Shown here: positions 60,101 to 64,000 of the stretch, in pieces
Layout: the number at the start of each line of letters is the position of its first letter
Numbering within the stretch: position 1 is the first letter of the stretch
Source of the DNA: Nostoc sphaeroides
Lineage (GTDB): Bacteria; Cyanobacteriota; Cyanobacteriia; Cyanobacteriales; Nostocaceae
Direction: 5' to 3'
Length of the DNA stretch: 64,000 bases
NCBI RefSeq assembly: GCF_003443655.1
Contig: NZ_CP031941.1
Coordinates: 5,605,001 to 5,669,000, forward strand
Position numbers and translations under genes: made by a program
The notes under the pieces: model-generated
Databases searched by the model: none
What the model saw: only the letters and a program-made list of their open reading frames with translations
Told to the model about the DNA's origin: nothing

Positions 60101-61255
60101 TTATGCCCTAGCAGCGCGATTGGAGGATAATTGTGCCTCTCCATAAATATACTGCCCCAAAGCATTCGCCTGCCTAGAAGGTGCTGCTAAATGAGCATTA
60201 ATCTTTGCCTCTTTGAGCAGACGTTGAACGTCGTCCCAGAAGAACTCACCACCCCCGCCAGTCAGAATCACATCGGTGACACGTTCTGGCAACCAGGCTA
60301 GCACACGGCTACAGATTTCCCGTGAAAACATCTCCGTGAGGTTGGGAAGAAAATCGTCTAGGTTGGTGGGCTTGCTAGCGCCTTTAGGACGGTAATAGCG
60401 TTCACCTCTGGGTTTGTTCACGGCGGAAATCAGAGCTAGAGATTGACTATCTGCTCCCTCGATTTCGGCGGATACCAATTCATAAAACTTGTTCATACCG
60501 AAGTCTTCGCTCTTAGAAGCACCTCTAGCAAAACGGAAGTTATCTACCATCAAAAGATCGACGGTTTGATGTCCAATATCAACGATCGCCACCGATATTT
60601 TTGTAAAATCGGGACTGTTAGGACTTTTCTTCGGTTGAGCTTCAGACCACAGCAAGCTACCGTAGCCTTCTGGCATTACCCATACCTTACTGACATTCAG
60701 CGAAATAGATTCGCCTCGGAAGTTCAACACATGAGGCCCGCCTACTTGGCTAATCAACTGGGCTTTTTCTTTTTCAAATTGCTCTAAGGAAAGAAAAGGC
60801 AGACCTAGTACGACCGAGATATCGTCTCTAAGTTTGAAGTAGCCAGCACTTGCTAACACTTTTACCAGTGCAGACTCTACCTTAGATTGGCCAACTCCTA
60901 GATTCGCCCCAAAATCGGCTGCCAGTTGACCAACAGCATATCCATTTCCTTGATACTCCAGCCACAAATCCATTAAGGGGTCAGTAGCCCTGGCTTCAAA
61001 AACACCACCGCGTACTTGTTCAATTGACATCTGCTTGACGTTGGCAGGTACGAACACCACATTACTGGGTTCACGACTCACACAAGTTTTTGTGGAAGTT
61101 CTGCCTAAATCAACGCTGAGAATAGTTTTCCCCGGAACACCGCCTGTCTTGGGAGGAACATTATTAACAGCATTGATGGGAGTCGATGCTGACACTCTAT
61201 TCATCGGTATAGCAGCAGCATTGATGGGGGTAGCGGCGGAAGGTTGGTCTGTCAT
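60101..61255 (-). CDS. parM: ParM/StbA-type actin-like ATPase
   Basis: The 384-residue protein has a low-complexity N-terminal 40 residues (repeats of TPINA), then the actin-fold motifs: phosphate 1 ILSVDLGRTSTKTCVS, phosphate 2 VAIVDIGHQTVDLLMV and the adenosine motif DVILTGGGGEFF. GYGSLLWSEAQ fits the central linker. Such proteins polymerise to push plasmids apart together with ParR and a centromere site. Here it is in chromosomal surroundings next to dedA and has its small partner 5 bp downstream. No iteron-like centromere repeats are visible in the 240 bp upstream. The cellular role may be other than plasmid partition. Confidence 0.82.
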   Translation of the reverse strand: MTDQPSAATPINAAAIPMNRVSASTPINAVNNVPPKTGGVPGKTILSVDLGRTSTKTCVSREPSNVVFVPANVKQMSIEQVRGGVFEARATDPLMDLWLEYQGNGYAVGQLAADFGANLGVGQSKVESALVKVLASAGYFKLRDDISVVLGLPFLSLEQFEKEKAQLISQVGGPHVLNFRGESISLNVSKVWVMPEGYGSLLWSEAQPKKSPNSPDFTKISVAIVDIGHQTVDLLMVDNFRFARGASKSEDFGMNKFYELVSAEIEGADSQSLALISAVNKPRGERYYRPKGASKPTNLDDFLPNLTEMFSREICSRVLAWLPERVTDVILTGGGGEFFWDDVQRLLKEAKINAHLAAPSRQANALGQYIYGEAQLSSNRAARA

Positions 61256-61494
61256 GAAAGCTCCTAGTTCAAACTTAACTGTAAAAAGTTGTCATGCTCA
61301 TCTTACAAAAATGCGAGCAACCAGAAATTCTAGGTTGCGTCAAGTGTAGCTAGAAATACGCCAAAAATTATTCGGGCGATACCTGCGATAAGCTCATGCC
61401 AACGCACGTCTAGTATTATTTGGCATAGTGTAGGCGAATTTTGGCCAGATGTAACCCCTGCTTTTACTGCTTTCAAACCAAAAGCCTTCGTGTT

Positions 61495-62118
61495 TCATCT
61501 TCTAGTGCGTCTTAACTGGCGCTTGAATATCCAGAAAACAAATGCTAGAACCAAACCGCCAAGTACGATTTTGGACACAGGAGCAAGGTACTTGTCCACA
61601 AGTTCATACTGACTACCCAAAGCATATCCTGAGAATGTTAACAAACCCACCCAAGCCGCGCTACCTACTGTTGTGTAAAACAAGAATGGCAGCAAAGGCA
61701 TATTGCTGATACCTGCGGGAACAGAAATCAAGGTGCGGATTCCTGGCACAAGACGACCAATTAATACTGCTGTTCTACCTCGTCGGTCAAACCACTCTTT
61801 GGCCTTGGTGATATCTTTACTGGATATAGCCAGCCATTTGCCATACTTGTCAGCCCAAGCTTTCAAACGAGTTTCGCCCAAAAACTTACCTGGATAATAC
61901 CAAATAAGTGCGCCCAATACAGAACCCAAAAGTCCTGCGAAAAACACACCAATGATATTCAGCTTTGCCCCCCCTGGTTGATATGGACTTGCTGTAAATC
62001 CAGCCAGTGGCATGATCAATTCTGAAGGAATCGGGGGAAAAAGGTTCTCTAGGAACATTAGTAGGGCGATTCCCCAATAACCAAAATAGTTGATAGTATT
62101 AGTTATCCATTCAAGCAT
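61495..62118 (-). CDS. DedA-family membrane protein
   Basis: The 207-residue protein has the DedA/VTT signature: MFLENLFPPIPSELIMPLAG with a re-entrant loop, GALIWYYPGKFLG, and GRLVPGIRTLISVPAGIS with the conserved arginines, then three to four spans. Family members act as lipid scramblases or transporters, including undecaprenyl-phosphate recycling, at the cytoplasmic membrane. The C-terminus is strongly basic (KRQLRRTRR). Single gene. Confidence 0.92.
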   Translation of the reverse strand: MLEWITNTINYFGYWGIALLMFLENLFPPIPSELIMPLAGFTASPYQPGGAKLNIIGVFFAGLLGSVLGALIWYYPGKFLGETRLKAWADKYGKWLAISSKDITKAKEWFDRRGRTAVLIGRLVPGIRTLISVPAGISNMPLLPFLFYTTVGSAAWVGLLTFSGYALGSQYELVDKYLAPVSKIVLGGLVLAFVFWIFKRQLRRTRR

Positions 62119-62587
62119 TGAGTCAATTCCTGAAATTGTTGTACTAGTCTTGTTACTAAGATTCCGCTTTAGCTTTTAAAAAAGCTAACTATCCCCGCTT
62201 GCTAAAGTCAAGGTAATTCGGCTGCACAAAAACTTGGCATCGAAATGAATAAACAGAGTAAGAGAAGTAGAAGCTAGTAGTCTGTCTCAAAAATTTTGAA
62301 GGGTTGTAGAGACGCGAAATTTCGCGTCTCTTTAGCCCTTGAAATTGAGCGATAAATCGCTCACTACGAACCTGAAAAAATTAATGAAACCAACCACCAG
62401 ATTTTATTTTCTAATTTTTTAGATCCCCCTTAGTCGGTTTTTTAAAAGGACTAGGGAGGATCTAAAGATTTGATGGAAAATTTAAAAACATACTAAGGGG
62501 GTTTTCTTCTGAGGTTGTGAGGTTGCGCCTGTGGGAGAGCAGGGAGAAAATTTTACCTTGTCCCCCTCATCCCCCTCATCCCTTCTT
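62119..62587. other. Gene-free stretch with repeats
   Basis: It includes the 24-bp palindrome AGAGACGCGAAATTTCGCGT CTCT at 62308-62331 and an inverted repeat AGATCCCCCTTAGTC (62421-62435) with GACTAGGGAGGATCT (62449-62463). No gene is seen. Confidence 0.55.
62308..62331. repeat. AGAGACGCGAAA palindrome, second identical copy
   Basis: Identical over 24 bp to 38005-38028. Both copies are preceded at some distance by TAGTAGTCTGT. Confidence 0.8.
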
Positions 62588-63670
62588 CTAGGCTGTCGGG
62601 GTCAATGATTGTACTCTTGATTCCGATTGCCACTCTAATGGATTCAAAACTCGATCTTCCAGCGCCATCTGCTCAATCAAACTTGCCAATCTCAGGGCTT
62701 TGAGAGCTTGTTCACCACCTACTGAGGGTTGATTGCCCCCATGTACACAGTTGACAAAATGCTCTAATTCTGCACTTAAGGGTTGAATATTGCTGGTGTA
62801 GACTTTTTCAATTACACCATCTTGCCTGTAAAGTACCTGTCGGTGGTCGGTGAGAGAATTGGCAGTCGTTTGTCGGTGAATCAAAATTTCATTCTTGAGA
62901 AAATCTGCCTCAGTGAATGAATTTTTGCAATGGGCGACAATCCGGCGAATTTTTCGGTGGGTAACTTTACTGGCGGTCAGAGTAGCAACAATACCATTGG
63001 CAAACCCCAAGGTGGCAGTTACGTAATCTAAATAACCAGAGTCCAAGGCGCGAGTACCGCTAGCAGTCAATTTTGTGACTGGGGAAGCAGCTAATTCTAG
63101 AAGTAGGTCGATGTCATGGATCATTAAATCCAGCACAACCGAAACATCGTTTGCCCGATCTGAGTAAGGACTCATTCTATGGGCTTCTAGCGCCAGCAAT
63201 TCTTCAGTTTTAAGCACTTGGCTTAGTTCTTTAAAAGCTGGATTGAAACGCTCAATATGACCCACTTGCAGGATACACCCAGACTCAGCTGCGGCATTTA
63301 CTAAAGACTCTGCCTCAGAAATACTGGCTGCGATCGGTTTTTCAATCAAAACATGAATTCCCGCTAACAGACAGTTGATGCCCACGGCATAGTGCAGACG
63401 GGTGGGAACAGCTACACAAACTGCTTCTACAAGGGGTAGCAAATCACAGTAATCTTCAAAAAAACGCACCTTGTAGTTGCTGGCAGTTTCTAGCCCTCGC
63501 TCAACATTAATATCTGCGACTCCGACTAGTTCAACATCTTTCATTGAACTCAGCACGCGAGCGTGATGTTGTCCCATGTTACCCACTCCAATCACGCCTA
63601 TGCGGATCGGTCGTGGCTGGTTACGCTGTGTATATAGATTCGGTTCTGCCACTGACATGCTATCTTGCAC
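62588..63670 (-). CDS. Gfo/Idh/MocA-family NAD(P)-dependent oxidoreductase
   Basis: GTG at 63670 is preferred because GAGGAGA lies eight bases upstream; ATG at 63658 is an alternative. The Rossmann motif is IGVIGVGNMGQHHARVLSSM, followed by VPTRLHYAVGINCLLAGIHV, LIEKPIAASISEAESLV (EKP motif) and GHIERFNPA. These enzymes oxidise or reduce sugars and inositols. The closeness of the HIERFNPA motif to UDP-N-acetylglucosamine 3-dehydrogenase-like proteins suggests a nucleotide-sugar substrate, but this is not certain. Its C-terminal part (VNCVHGGNQPSVGGEQALKA) is normal. Confidence 0.88.
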   Translation of the reverse strand: MQDSMSVAEPNLYTQRNQPRPIRIGVIGVGNMGQHHARVLSSMKDVELVGVADINVERGLETASNYKVRFFEDYCDLLPLVEAVCVAVPTRLHYAVGINCLLAGIHVLIEKPIAASISEAESLVNAAAESGCILQVGHIERFNPAFKELSQVLKTEELLALEAHRMSPYSDRANDVSVVLDLMIHDIDLLLELAASPVTKLTASGTRALDSGYLDYVTATLGFANGIVATLTASKVTHRKIRRIVAHCKNSFTEADFLKNEILIHRQTTANSLTDHRQVLYRQDGVIEKVYTSNIQPLSAELEHFVNCVHGGNQPSVGGEQALKALRLASLIEQMALEDRVLNPLEWQSESRVQSLTPTA

Positions 63671-63694
63671 TATTATTCTCTCCTCAACCACCAA

Positions 63695-64000
63695 ATTTAG
63701 AGACGCTACGGCCGTTGGCGTTTATACTCGAAAGCCAGTTACGATCCGTCTAAAACCATCCAGATGGTAACATAGAGCCTATGTTTATGAAGAATTTCAA
63801 AGTTTATGATCGGTTCCCGTAATCCAAATATCTTTTGTATAGATAGTTCGGGTTTGTTTTGGATTTTGCACTTTTTACAATAAATATGTGTCTTTTTATT
63901 AACTTTAAAACATTAAGTAAGCCTTAAGTGTAAATTCTTCAAATTTCTCAGGTTCGCCTAACTCTGCTCCTACTTAACTTAATTGGTGCATTTAGGTAAT
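63695..64000. other. Upstream region of the oxidoreductase, window end
   Basis: AT-rich DNA that should contain the oxidoreductase promoter. I see no gene, repeat or RNA in it. Confidence 0.4.

Noticed and set aside
1..64000. tRNA, rRNA or known riboswitch
   Set aside because: No TTCGA/TTCAA-type T-loop with paired acceptor stem and no riboswitch core was recognised by eye; a covariance-model scan would be needed to exclude weak cases.

Overview
The window is chromosomal DNA from a filamentous, Nostoc-type (Nostocales) cyanobacterium. Pointers are the adjacent photosystem I genes psaA and psaB, whose products have the lengths usual in heterocyst formers (752 and 741 aa), a phycobilisome rod-core linker, a CpcS-type bilin lyase, very frequent GCGATCGC (HIP1) octamers, 7-bp short tandem repeats, Uma2-family genes in several copies, a KGK-domain gene, and many small palindromic or MITE-like repeats. 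No rRNA, tRNA or CRISPR array was recognised.

Layout. 1-4.7 kb: the 3' end of a LarE-like gene, an SGNH hydrolase, then a minus-strand accessory stretch with a methyltransferase fragment, a DUF433/DUF5615 toxin-antitoxin pair and small genes of unknown role. 4.8-6.4 kb: an AT-rich gene for a membrane protein with a duplicated C-terminal module. 6.4-11.1 kb: psaA-psaB. 11.6-19.4 kb: a proline-rich lipoprotein, a 5'-truncated histidine kinase, glutaminase, a secreted ricin-type lectin, a thioredoxin-NHL protein and a DUF4352-like lipoprotein. 19.6-23.6 kb: two coupled genes each cut by one in-frame TAA, an intact-looking IS630 element, a MITE, Uma2 and an RluD-type pseudouridine synthase. 23.7-31 kb: cpcG, a metallopeptidase-like gene abutting cpcS, an acyltransferase, glgA and hemC. 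31-36.9 kb: an IS605-type element whose TnpB lacks zinc-ribbon cysteines, an internally deleted Uma2, an LprI-like protein, a lipid kinase and a metallophosphoesterase with a late frameshift.

37-44.4 kb looks like an envelope or stress-response region: an acidic disordered protein, a CAAD protein, a BON lipoprotein and a double YflT-domain protein on the minus strand, followed by a 1039-aa membrane protein built of about six repeated modules. 45-52.2 kb holds four tandem RTX (Ca2+-binding nonapeptide) genes. Each carries a duplicated leader, and individual copies have since gained MITEs or changed 7-bp repeat number.

52.7-57.5 kb: ilvD, then the most interesting unit of the window. It is a small protein resembling the effector-associated constant component EACC1, preceded by a 15-bp perfect palindrome, directly followed by an 835-aa protein joining a caspase-like protease with an EF-hand loop, one membrane span and a periplasmic amino-acid-binding-type sensor. 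This arrangement suggests a ligand-sensing transmembrane caspase. The window ends with an orphan HicB, two Uma2 genes, a chromosomal ParM-like actin with a frameshifted ParR-like partner, DedA and a Gfo/Idh/MocA oxidoreductase.

Several genes are broken by single lesions (two nonsense codons, two 1-bp frameshifts, one internal deletion, two truncations). This implies either ongoing gene decay or a residue of sequencing errors.
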